NCBI GenBank assembly: GCA_003232015.1
Contig: QIKU01000018.1
Coordinates: 1-22,226 of the forward strand
Direction of reading: 5' to 3'
Source of the DNA: Gammaproteobacteria bacterium
GTDB lineage: Bacteria; Pseudomonadota; Gammaproteobacteria; UBA6429
DNA: 22,226 nucleotides
Made by a program: the position numbers and the translations under genes. The stretch's first letter is position 1. Each line of letters begins with the position of its first letter. The notes beneath the pieces are model-generated. The model was not told the origin of the DNA. It saw only the letters and a list, made by a program, of their open reading frames with translations, and searched no databases. Below are positions 14,516 through 22,011 of the stretch, piece by piece.

Positions 14516-16672
14516 TTATGCTTCCGATGCTTCCGACTTCGCTTTCCTTTTAGCTGCCGCCTCGGCTTCCCTTCTGGCCCGGTCGTGTCGCTCAGTTAGC
14601 ATTTGGACCGCTTTTGCCTTGGTACGAAAAATATTTTCTTCACCGATGACAGGAATAAGGCCGCCACGTTCAAAAGAGTTGACCACCTGTTTCTTCAAGC
14701 TGCTGAACGCGAGGGTAATCCCGGCCTCACGTAAACTGCCTGCCACCTCGCGGATTTTTTCCTCACCACTGGCATCAATCCAGTTGATACCACTGCCGAT
14801 AATCAGGATAGTACGCGCCTCTGGAAAAGTAGCATGCGCTTCCAGAACAGCGTTCTCAAAATAAGCGACATTGGCAAAAATCAACGAGCCATCGAAACGA
14901 ATAGGGATAAAGCACTCACTAATCGGTGGCAGACCATGCGTTTTCATGCCCTTTAACTCGCCCTCATCACCGTGCCCCAAAATCTCGGCACGGGGTTTCA
15001 TCACCTTTAGCACAAAGGCGACCATGGTCAGTACGATGCCGACCATAATACCGTTAGCAATGGCGGGTGCCATAGCCAAAGTAGCAATAAAAGCCGTAAT
15101 ACCAATTAAAGCCCCGGTTCTATCCACCCGCCAGGCATGGATTAAAGGCTGAATTCGAATAAGACCGAACACTGCCATCATAACAATGACCGCCAGTACG
15201 GCTTGCGGCAAATGGTAAAGCAGCGGGGTAAGGTATAACAGTACCGCCACCACGGCTAAGGCACTGGTAATCGCAAATAAGCCGGTGCGGGCACCGGTGC
15301 GGGCGGCAACGGCGGAACGCGAAAAAGAACCACTGACCGTGAACGAACCAAAAAAACTGCCGACTGCATTCGCCAGCCCCTGACCCACCAGCTCTTTGTT
15401 AATATTGACCCTTTGTTTGGTCTTAACCGCAATGGCTTTAGAAATCGATGTCGCTTCCAGAAAGCCGATAAGAGCCATAATAAAAGCGGCCGGAAGCAGC
15501 ATCAGCATAATCCCAAAGTCAATAACCGGTACAGCAAAATGGGGTAAGCCCTGAGGGATATCACCCACTACCGCACCGCCAGCAGAAAAGACCACCCGGT
15601 TATCAGAGACCGTGAGGAAGCGCCAGGTTTTGCCGTCAATTTCCAGCCCCTTAGGTACATGACCACGCGCATAATAGTAGTGCGCCATACTCTCATCTGC
15701 CGCCACACGAACAAAGTCCACACGGTATAATTCAACCCGACGTTTATTGTTTGCCTGCTTCAAGTTTTCCTGCCGAATACGCAAAGTAAGTAACTCACCT
15801 TCCAGCTCCGCAATCGCCAGACTGTTACTGTCTTTATCCCGCTTTAGGCTGTGTAGTTTATTATTTTTACTTGCAATGCGGTGGCTCAATACACCCGCTT
15901 CTGCTTTGTCTGCAGCGTAGTTTTGAATGAGTTCAGCCTCAACGGTGTCATGTATTGCGCTAAGGGGTACACGTTCCTTATCTTCATAATTAATCAAGGC
16001 ACTGATGGCGGTAGCTATCACAACGGCAATCAGCACGCCCGGCAATCTCTTTATATAGACGCTACTAACACGGATAAGTAAATAGGCGCCAACCGCAAAG
16101 GCCAGTGTTAACCAGTGCGTTTCACCAATCTGTAATACCACTGCCCAGAGATCAGCAACATAAACGTCACTTCGAGGAAAGGGAACACCGATAATTTTGC
16201 TTAGTTGTGACAGGCCAATAATAATAGCGGCGGCGTTGGTAAAGCCCACCAGAACCGGGTTGGAGATAAAATTAACCAGCACCCCCAAACGAGCCAGACC
16301 CAGTATTAATCGCAGTATACCGACCATCAAACCCAGCATAATGGCCAGCTCAATAAACTTTTCAGTGCCCATGACCGCAAAGGGGATCAACGCTGCTGCC
16401 GACATCATCGAAAGCATCGCCACCGGTGCAGTATGTAACTGGTTACATGAACCCCACATCGAGGCAATAATGACCGGTACTACCGAGGCATAAAGCCCAT
16501 AAACCACGGGTAACCCGGCGAGTTGTGCATAAGCCATACTCTGCGGTACTAACAACAAGGCCACGGTTATTCCGGCAACCAGGTCGGCACGCACACCCTC
16601 TGCTGTCATTGGAAACCAGCGCAGAAAAGGGAAAACAGTCTGCCATAAGCTTGTTTTAGTTTTAGTTTTCAT
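14516..16672 (-). CDS. SulP/SLC26 anion transporter with coiled-coil insertion, candidate bicarbonate importer
   Basis: This 718-residue inner-membrane transporter has the SulP core (VAGITVALLLVPQSMAYAQLAGLP at about 32-55, then multiple helices to 557), a cytoplasmic STAS domain (about 586-695, with NWIDASGEE) and an Ala/Lys/Glu-rich tail. Between membrane segments 7 and 8, where most relatives have a short loop before the conserved GxIPxGLP (here GDIPQGLP at 370-377), there is an insertion at about 230-368. Its 245-312 part is charged, heptad-like coiled coil. In the 7+7 SLC26 topology this loop faces the periplasm. SulP proteins carry sulfate or bicarbonate; the place directly after cso-mcd-cbbOQ argues for bicarbonate (inference). 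An APS-producing sulfur oxidiser could alternatively use it for sulfate. The ribosome binding site is weak (GAGACAAGAA). Confidence 0.9.
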   Translation of the reverse strand: MKTKTKTSLWQTVFPFLRWFPMTAEGVRADLVAGITVALLLVPQSMAYAQLAGLPVVYGLYASVVPVIIASMWGSCNQLHTAPVAMLSMMSAAALIPFAVMGTEKFIELAIMLGLMVGILRLILGLARLGVLVNFISNPVLVGFTNAAAIIIGLSQLSKIIGVPFPRSDVYVADLWAVVLQIGETHWLTLAFAVGAYLLIRVSSVYIKRLPGVLIAVVIATAISALINYEDKERVPLSAIHDTVEAELIQNYAADKAEAGVLSHRIASKNNKLHSLKRDKDSNSLAIAELEGELLTLRIRQENLKQANNKRRVELYRVDFVRVAADESMAHYYYARGHVPKGLEIDGKTWRFLTVSDNRVVFSAGGAVVGDIPQGLPHFAVPVIDFGIMLMLLPAAFIMALIGFLEATSISKAIAVKTKQRVNINKELVGQGLANAVGSFFGSFTVSGSFSRSAVAARTGARTGLFAITSALAVVAVLLYLTPLLYHLPQAVLAVIVMMAVFGLIRIQPLIHAWRVDRTGALIGITAFIATLAMAPAIANGIMVGIVLTMVAFVLKVMKPRAEILGHGDEGELKGMKTHGLPPISECFIPIRFDGSLIFANVAYFENAVLEAHATFPEARTILIIGSGINWIDASGEEKIREVAGSLREAGITLAFSSLKKQVVNSFERGGLIPVIGEENIFRTKAKAVQMLTERHDRARREAEAAAKRKAKSEASEA

Positions 16673-16787
16673 TTCTTGTCTCGTTAAAGAATAACAGTTT
16701 GCCTTGCTGCCGCTCAGTGTTAACTAGCAACAATCATGTGTCCCAGATAGAGGTGTGGCAGGCAGTATAAACAAAAGATAATATATG

Positions 16788-16832
16788 TAGAAACAGATAG
16801 TTTCTATGATTTACATAGATTAAAACCTATGA
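16788..16832. promoter_or_regulatory. Cluster of overlapping dyads upstream of sulP, LysR-type operator candidate
   Basis: TAGAAAC-N5-GTTTCTA (16788-16806), TCTATG-N5-CATAGA (16803-16819) and CATAG-N8-CTATG (16814-16831) overlap end to end. They also contain ATAG-N3-CTAT. LysR-family regulators such as CbbR bind interrupted dyads of this kind near carbon-fixation genes. The cluster lies 115-160 nt before the sulP start codon. The regulator itself is not in the window. Confidence 0.45.
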
Positions 16833-16955
16833 ATTTACAATATCGAATAGTTTTATTCACCGTCCAATGGCGACAGGTTTTTACAGGTTAACGCTAATTT
16901 ATCGCCTCCCCTAGCAAGGCGTGGGAAGACGATACAATTTATTCAGCATTCACCC

Positions 16956-16972
16956 GCTGCTATTTTAGCAGC
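16956..16972. repeat. Hairpin after cbbQ
   Basis: GCTGCTA (16956-16962) and TAGCAGC (16966-16972) form a perfect 7-bp GC-rich stem with a 3-nt loop, 40 nt beyond the cbbQ stop on the minus strand. No T-tract follows, so it is either a weak terminator or an RNA-protecting 3' hairpin. Confidence 0.5.
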
Positions 16973-17011
16973 CCCTGGGATTTATCCCCAAATAATGCTC
17001 ACTGCAAGCTA

Positions 17012-17815
17012 TCAGGCAAAGAAAGTATTAACTGCAGCTTCAAGCGTGTCACGCATATCGATGTCATCGGTTAGCGGTTCAACCAGTGCCATCTGACAGG
17101 CATCGGCAGGGCTAATACCTTTAGCAATAAGCTGACCAGCATAAATAAGTAAGCGGGTTGACATGCCTTCGTCGAGGCCATGGCCTTTCAGGTTACGTGA
17201 ACGCTGTGCAACCTGTACCAGTTTTTCGGCCGTTGAGGTATCCACACCCGTTTCATGAGCCACAATCTCGATTTCCATTTCACTGGGTGGATAGTCAAAC
17301 GACATTGCACCGAAACGTTGTTTGGTAGATTGCTTCAGATCCTTCATCATTGACTGGTAGCCCGGGTTATAGGATATAACAATCTGGAAATCGGGATGCG
17401 CATCGACCTGCTCACCTTTTTTCTCCAGTGGTAACTGGCGACGGTGATCGGTCAGCGGGTGAATGACCACGGTGGTATCCTGCCGCGCTTCGACCACTTC
17501 ATCAAGATAGCAGATAGCACCGATACGCGCAGCCGTAGTGAGCGGGCCATCCTGCCATTTAGTGCCGCTGGCATCGAGCAGAAAACGACCGACTAAATCA
17601 GAAGCAGTCATATCCTCGTTACAGGCAACAGTAATAAGCGGCCTTTGCAGTTTCCACGCCATGTATTCGATAAAGCGAGATTTACCGCAGCCGGTAGGCC
17701 CCTTTACCATCACTGGCATACGTACGGAATAGGCAGCCTCATAACGTTCGACTTCTTTGCCGATTGTATGGTAGTAAGGCTCCTGGCTAATCATGTATTG
17801 ACTGTTATCTATCAT
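17012..17815 (-). CDS. cbbQ: CbbQ, MoxR-type AAA+ ATPase of Rubisco activase
   Basis: This 267-residue ATPase forms hexameric rings that, with CbbO, remodel Rubisco and free it from inhibitory sugar phosphates. Walker A GPTGCGKS is at 39-46, Walker B ICYLDE at 101-106, and a sensor-1-like Asn150 lies in ISYNP. The C-terminal helical lid contains the GMSTRLL region and the ending AVNTFFA. I place the start at the ATG (17815), which has GAGG nine nt upstream; an in-frame TTG at 17830 overlaps that ribosome binding site. It follows cbbO by 63 nt at the end of the cso gene run, as in other alpha-carboxysome loci. Confidence 0.94.
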   Translation of the reverse strand: MIDNSQYMISQEPYYHTIGKEVERYEAAYSVRMPVMVKGPTGCGKSRFIEYMAWKLQRPLITVACNEDMTASDLVGRFLLDASGTKWQDGPLTTAARIGAICYLDEVVEARQDTTVVIHPLTDHRRQLPLEKKGEQVDAHPDFQIVISYNPGYQSMMKDLKQSTKQRFGAMSFDYPPSEMEIEIVAHETGVDTSTAEKLVQVAQRSRNLKGHGLDEGMSTRLLIYAGQLIAKGISPADACQMALVEPLTDDIDMRDTLEAAVNTFFA

Positions 17816-17878
17816 CTTATACGTCCTCAATATTCTTCATTATTCAATTGTTACCCGGCTATATTTATTGACGCCAAC

Positions 17879-20317
17879 TTATTTGGTCAGGGATAAATAC
17901 AGTTCAGGCAGTTTTTCCGGCAATCGCGACACATGGTCTAGAACTAAAAAGTTTTTCGCCCCAAAGATCCGCGAAACATATTCATCCGCATAAGGATCAA
18001 GGGTTAAACAAAACGTGTTAATGCCGTTGCGGGCGAGCTCTTCCACCGCTTTTTTGGTGTCAAAGCGCAAATACTGCGGATCGTGTTCGTCATTATCCGC
18101 GGGTTCACCATCGGTTAAAATAAACAGTATTTTCTTCGCACTGGCGCGTTGCTTCAGCAGCGTACCCGCGTGGCGTACTGCTGCTCCCATCCGCGTGGAC
18201 AACTGACCAGTCATCCCCGCAAGATGTGCTTTGACTTCTTCATCATACGGCTCTTCAAAATCTTTAAAACGGTAGTATTCAACATCATGGCGACCATTCG
18301 AATCGAAACCGTGTATCGCAAAGGGATCACCAATTTTATCCATGGCATCGGCCATTAGCGTTGCCGCTTCTCGCGACAGGTCAAGGATGGTGACTTCATC
18401 ACTTTCTTCAGAATCAGGCTCATCACTCAGCGTTGATTCAACGCTTGCCGTTTGTAAGCTATCAGCCGTGAGCAGTGATTTTGAACCTGGCAGCGGATCG
18501 TTGGTCGATTCTGATAAATCAATTAGCAACAATACCGACAGATCTCGGATCTGCAATGTGGTACGTATGCCAATACGAGGATCAGGTTGCACACCGCGAC
18601 GAATATCGATCATCGCGCCGATGGCCGCATTGAGATCAATTTCATCACCATCTTCAACTTTGCGCTGACGGATAACACCTTGTGGCTGAACCGCCTCAAT
18701 CAGTTGTTTCAGACGGCGTACCACCGGCTTGTGTCGTTCAAGTATTTCTTCAATTTCTTCTGGATCACCCATTTTTGGGCGTTTTTCCAGTAAAGTAACC
18801 CAGTTTGGACGCTCCAGCTGCGTCTGGTAGTCCCATTCATGGTAGTGAATCGGTGACGATATTGGCTCTTTGCCTTCCATATCATTGTAAGACTTGCCTT
18901 CATCTTCATACGGAAACAGCTCGGTTTCCAATACCCAGATTTCCTGTGCATCGTCACCCGCATTTTCAACTTCGACTTCGTTGATCATTTCCATGATGCT
19001 GACATACTTTCGAACTTGCTCGGTTTCACTCGGCAAAAGCTCATGGCCTTCTTCTCGATGATCCGGCGACTGCCACAGGCAACGATTATCGTCGCGATAA
19101 ACGCTACTGTAGTGATCAGTTCTTGAATTTAATGGGATATTTTGTGCAATCACCTGCTCAGCCAGCTCCAGGCCAATCTCGCGCGCCAGCTCGGGTTCTT
19201 GCAAACGCGGCTCATTAGCTGCCATGGCGCTGCGTGCCTGTACCACCAAAGGATGGTCATCCTGGTAGTGCTCATCGAGTAAAGCACGCGCCAATCGATC
19301 AAGTATAGGTTGCAAACCTTCATCGCGTGATGGGTCAGCAGGGAGTAGTTTAATCCACAACGCTTTCATGCCAGGAAATTTACGTACGGCCAGTATTTCG
19401 ATACGTGCATCTTCGATAACCCCAATCATCAGCCGCTGTAAATTACTTAAGTCTTCCGCGTCAGTGTCATAGGATGAAAAAACAATATGCGCAGCCGCAT
19501 GCGCCGAGCTTGCGCGGTAAACGTCCATACCAGACACCGTCTGCTCTGAACCAGCCTCCGCGCCCTCGGGCACATAGTCATCAAAAGCATCGGGCAGATG
19601 AATAAAATAATGTTCGATATAGGGGCGATACCCTTCGCGGGTTTCAAAGTCACCAGAGGTTGGGCGAATAAAAAAGTCCCGCCCCCATAAAGAGCGTAAA
19701 TACATATTGAGGCGACGCTGCACATTAACAAACAGCACACCACGTTGCTCCTGCAGTAAAACGGCTTTCGCCTGTTCACTGCTCAAGCTAAAATAATCAG
19801 CCTGAGCTTCAAAATCATTACGGTAAGCAGATACGCCCCAGGCAATCCAACGCCGCAAGCCACCCAGGGTTAGCTGGCCTAATAAGATATCCAGGTTTTC
19901 AAGAAAAGGACGGATGGCACGCGGTGCTTTACCGACAAGATTATCAAGTAAGCTTAGGTAGGCGTTAAATAAATCAAGCTCGCCAAGGCGGTTTGCTGCG
20001 GTTGGCGCAGTCGAAAAAACCAGAGAAAGTACCTCTGCACTGGTTCTTGAATACATTTTGATGGCCAGTGAAAGCAGTTCAGGAACCGCCTGCTCGCCAA
20101 TTTCTTTGGCAACCAAAGGTGCGCTTTCAATATAGGAAATAACCAGATCGTTACCACGACCTAAGGATTTTAAGCCAGCCGCACCCTTTAGATAGGCATC
20201 CAGACCACGCGGGCTGAATACACGCACAGCATCATGCCAGGTTGCCTCCAGTACTTCGCCCGCCTGTTCGCCCAGGTCTTCTAATAAGTCCTGATACTCT
20301 GTTAATTGAATAGCCAA
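17879..20317 (-). CDS. cbbO: CbbO, VWA-domain adaptor of Rubisco activase
   Basis: This protein of 812 residues is the partner of CbbQ; it docks the ATPase ring on Rubisco through a C-terminal von Willebrand A domain. The MIDAS motif is Asp600, Ser602, Ser604 (LIDLSEST), with Thr708 (LSTRMGAA) and Asp736 (LTDGEPAD) completing the metal site. Between the MIDAS and the first helix of the domain there is a Ser/Asp/Glu-rich stretch (607-643). The N-terminal 590 residues are helical and acidic, as in the family. No ATG lies near the N-terminus; TTG at 20317, four nt after AAGGTG, is the best start. It is 39 nt downstream of mcdB. Length is usual for form IA-associated CbbO. Confidence 0.93.
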   Translation of the reverse strand: MAIQLTEYQDLLEDLGEQAGEVLEATWHDAVRVFSPRGLDAYLKGAAGLKSLGRGNDLVISYIESAPLVAKEIGEQAVPELLSLAIKMYSRTSAEVLSLVFSTAPTAANRLGELDLFNAYLSLLDNLVGKAPRAIRPFLENLDILLGQLTLGGLRRWIAWGVSAYRNDFEAQADYFSLSSEQAKAVLLQEQRGVLFVNVQRRLNMYLRSLWGRDFFIRPTSGDFETREGYRPYIEHYFIHLPDAFDDYVPEGAEAGSEQTVSGMDVYRASSAHAAAHIVFSSYDTDAEDLSNLQRLMIGVIEDARIEILAVRKFPGMKALWIKLLPADPSRDEGLQPILDRLARALLDEHYQDDHPLVVQARSAMAANEPRLQEPELAREIGLELAEQVIAQNIPLNSRTDHYSSVYRDDNRCLWQSPDHREEGHELLPSETEQVRKYVSIMEMINEVEVENAGDDAQEIWVLETELFPYEDEGKSYNDMEGKEPISSPIHYHEWDYQTQLERPNWVTLLEKRPKMGDPEEIEEILERHKPVVRRLKQLIEAVQPQGVIRQRKVEDGDEIDLNAAIGAMIDIRRGVQPDPRIGIRTTLQIRDLSVLLLIDLSESTNDPLPGSKSLLTADSLQTASVESTLSDEPDSEESDEVTILDLSREAATLMADAMDKIGDPFAIHGFDSNGRHDVEYYRFKDFEEPYDEEVKAHLAGMTGQLSTRMGAAVRHAGTLLKQRASAKKILFILTDGEPADNDEHDPQYLRFDTKKAVEELARNGINTFCLTLDPYADEYVSRIFGAKNFLVLDHVSRLPEKLPELYLSLTK

Positions 20318-20356
20318 AAATCACCTTAACTTTAAACTGCAACAAACCCTGAAAAG

Positions 20357-20584
20357 TTAATCAGGCCAAATGCGTTGTGGATGCAAAATTGTATAGCTCG
20401 AGCCCTTACTGGCTTGTGCTTTTTTCGGGCTGGACTTTGCTTTTGGCTTAGCTGCTTTTTTTGAACTTACAGGTGAGTTGCTGGTGGCCGCTTGTGTTTT
20501 TGCTGCTGGGCTGCTGTCAGCCGCTGATTTTTTTTGCTCGGTGTTGCTAATACTGGCAAGGAGTTTATCTTTTAATTTCGACAT
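20357..20584 (-). CDS. mcdB: McdB-like carboxysome positioning adaptor
   Basis: This protein of 75 residues is very rich in Lys, Ala and Ser and almost surely disordered. It starts with MSKLKDKLLASI and ends with the ordered-looking SYTILHPQRIWPD. Alpha-type McdB proteins are short, disordered, and carry a conserved Trp at the C-terminus. The gene overlaps the end of the ParA-type mcdA by 20 nt, the usual arrangement. McdB loads onto carboxysomes and stimulates the McdA ATPase, so that carboxysomes spread over the nucleoid. The ATG follows GAGG at nine nt. Identification rests on context and the WPD tail more than on overall similarity. Confidence 0.8.
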   Translation of the reverse strand: MSKLKDKLLASISNTEQKKSAADSSPAAKTQAATSNSPVSSKKAAKPKAKSSPKKAQASKGSSYTILHPQRIWPD

Positions 20585-21212
20585 GATTTAAAACCTCTTC
20601 AATTATAGATTCGATGTCACTAACGGCCTTCTTTCCACGTGCACCAAAATGATAAACACTGAGGCCTTCCAATGCTGCCCAGCGGTAAGCTGCACGCCGT
20701 CCCAATGAACTCTCAAGTAACGGTAATCCACAGAACTTAAGTGCCTCACGCATGGCGTGAGACAAGGCGCTTTTGGGTTCAATCTGATTACGCACAAAAT
20801 AAGCGCGCAATTCCGGGTTAACTTTACGCGCCTGCTCTACCGCTTCAACCATGTGGAGACTGCTCCACAAATCAGGGGGTGAAGGTAAAACAGGGACTAA
20901 TAATATGTCCACCTGCTCCAGTGTAACTTCGGTATGACCACTCGCAAGAGTAGGAGGACAATCCACTACAACATATTCATGTGTGCTCTGAGCCCAGCGT
21001 ATTTCTTTCAATACTTCGGAACCCGTCGCAACGACGCGAGGCATCCCCTTTACTTTTTCCTGTCCGCCCCAGTGCTCCGCTGTCCCTTGAGGGTCAGTAT
21101 CAAGTAATACTGTACTGCCGCGAGTGGCTAAACCCGCGGCAAGATTAATGGCCAGGGTCGACTTACCACAGCCGCCTTTCAGATTGGCTACCGCAATTTT
21201 GGCGCTAGTCAT
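20565..21212 (-). CDS. mcdA: McdA, ParA-type ATPase for carboxysome positioning
   Basis: This 215-residue ATPase binds the nucleoid as an ATP dimer and distributes carboxysomes along it. The deviant Walker A box KGGCGKST (12-19) has the ParA signature lysine (Lys12). Switch I is DTDPQGT (38-44) and Walker B is VVVDCPP (81-87). The absence of an N-terminal DNA-binding domain makes it a small (type Ib-like) ParA. The ATG overlaps the TGA of the acRAF gene (ATGA), and AGGA lies eight nt upstream. Its place between acRAF and mcdB separates it from chromosomal or plasmid ParA. Confidence 0.92.
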   Translation of the reverse strand: MTSAKIAVANLKGGCGKSTLAINLAAGLATRGSTVLLDTDPQGTAEHWGGQEKVKGMPRVVATGSEVLKEIRWAQSTHEYVVVDCPPTLASGHTEVTLEQVDILLVPVLPSPPDLWSSLHMVEAVEQARKVNPELRAYFVRNQIEPKSALSHAMREALKFCGLPLLESSLGRRAAYRWAALEGLSVYHFGARGKKAVSDIESIIEEVLNHVEIKR

Positions 21213-21496
21213 TGTTGTTCCTGTTTTGAGCCATCAGCCAACCCATCTACCTTTGCAGAAAAATCAAAGTCCGGCTGTGCTAATTCATCAGCACGCGCCT
21301 TGATAGAAACATTAACATGCGTTCGACTAAAAGTCAGATCAGGATAATAGCCTTCACTTTCTGAAAGTACTTCGAGCTGATCTAAAAAATCACGCATTTC
21401 ATCATACTCAGTAAAATCAAAACGTCGAGACAACTGATGAACGCGTTTTTGCACTTTCCATTCAGGACCAGGCGATTTTTCCTGCAGGTTAGACAC
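21209..21496 (-). CDS. acRAF-like Rubisco assembly factor (inactive carbinolamine dehydratase fold)
   Basis: This small protein has a pterin-4a-carbinolamine dehydratase fold. The core runs from RRFDFTEYDEMRDFLDQL to YYPDLTFSRTHVNVSI. Active dehydratases carry a catalytic HHP; here the position reads YYP, so dehydratase activity should be lost. That is what is known for acRAF, the chaperone for form IA Rubisco in alpha-carboxysome operons. I chose GTG at 21496 (95 residues), which has AAAGGG about eight nt upstream and overlaps the previous gene by only 8 nt. An ATG at 21538 would add 14 residues and overlap by 50 nt without a good site. The stop overlaps the mcdA start by four nt, suggesting translational coupling. 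Confidence 0.8.
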   Translation of the reverse strand: MSNLQEKSPGPEWKVQKRVHQLSRRFDFTEYDEMRDFLDQLEVLSESEGYYPDLTFSRTHVNVSIKARADELAQPDFDFSAKVDGLADGSKQEQQ

Positions 21497-21953
21497 GGCC
21501 AGGGCCCTTTTGCTGTGGCTCGGTCGCAGCGAGCTCATCTAACCAGGACTCTACATCTTGCAAATGCTCACGTTCCTCTTGCAACAAGCCATCAAACAAA
21601 TGATAAGCGGCTTCTTTATGTACCCGAGCACAATACTGACTCGCATCAGAATACAAACGAATAGCATCCGCTTCCAGCTGCCAGTCCGCCAGCAACATGT
21701 CTCGCAAACTACGCACGGGGGGAACAGCTGAAAGCTGCGTACCGTTAGGCACGATGCCCAATGTGAGTAAATGCCGCGTTAAACGTTTAGCATGCTCCAG
21801 TTCTTCCACTGACTCGTGTTGGAACTTAGCCGCCGCATCATCCAGACCCCATAGTTCACAAAGTGCTGATTGCGTAAAATACTGCTGAACAGCCGCCATT
21901 TCGTGATTTAAAGCACGCTGCAAATAACCTGTTAGCTTTGGATCCATTAGCAT
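21489..21953 (-). CDS. Bacterioferritin-like diiron protein of the carboxysome operon
   Basis: This four-helix ferritin-like protein has 154 residues from the ATG at 21953. That start has AGG six nt upstream; an earlier ATG at 21980 lies at the edge of a hairpin without a ribosome binding site. Numbered from the longer form, ligands matching bacterioferritin are Glu27 (NHEMAAVQQYF), Glu60 and His63 (ELEH), Glu103 (QLEADA) and Glu136 with His139 (EREH), so a diiron centre is likely. The haem-ligating Met that follows the first ExxH Glu in bacterioferritin is Leu61 here, so haem binding is unlikely. Genes of this type recur after csoS1 in alpha-carboxysome loci; their function is not established. 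It overlaps the next gene. Confidence 0.8.
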   Translation of the reverse strand: MLMDPKLTGYLQRALNHEMAAVQQYFTQSALCELWGLDDAAAKFQHESVEELEHAKRLTRHLLTLGIVPNGTQLSAVPPVRSLRDMLLADWQLEADAIRLYSDASQYCARVHKEAAYHLFDGLLQEEREHLQDVESWLDELAATEPQQKGPGRV

Positions 21954-21980
21954 AATCGGCCTATCAGCAACAGGTAACAT

Positions 21981-22004
21981 CTAGCAATGTTATTCATTGG
22001 CTAG
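21981..22004. repeat. Hairpin directly after csoS1
   Basis: CTAGCAATG (21981-21989) pairs with CATTGGCTAG (21995-22004) with one bulged G and a 5-nt loop. On the minus strand it starts 7 nt after the csoS1 stop and lacks a T-tract. A stabilising 3' hairpin that raises shell-protein output relative to downstream genes is plausible. The tetramer CTAG occurs four times between 21981 and 22025. Confidence 0.55.
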
Positions 22005-22011
22005 CAGATAT

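Larger units (their letters stand above)
16673..17011. other. Gap between cbbQ and sulP
   Basis: This gap of 339 bp has no supported ORF. It holds a 7-bp hairpin just after cbbQ, an AT-rich middle with LysR-type operator-like repeats, and the leader of sulP. Its length and contents suggest that sulP has its own regulated promoter rather than depending on the cso operon. Confidence 0.6.

Noticed and set aside
16880..16925. CGCCT/AGGCG dyad in the cbbQ-sulP gap as a terminator
   Set aside because: Five base pairs with a 9-nt loop and no T-tract are too weak to support a call.
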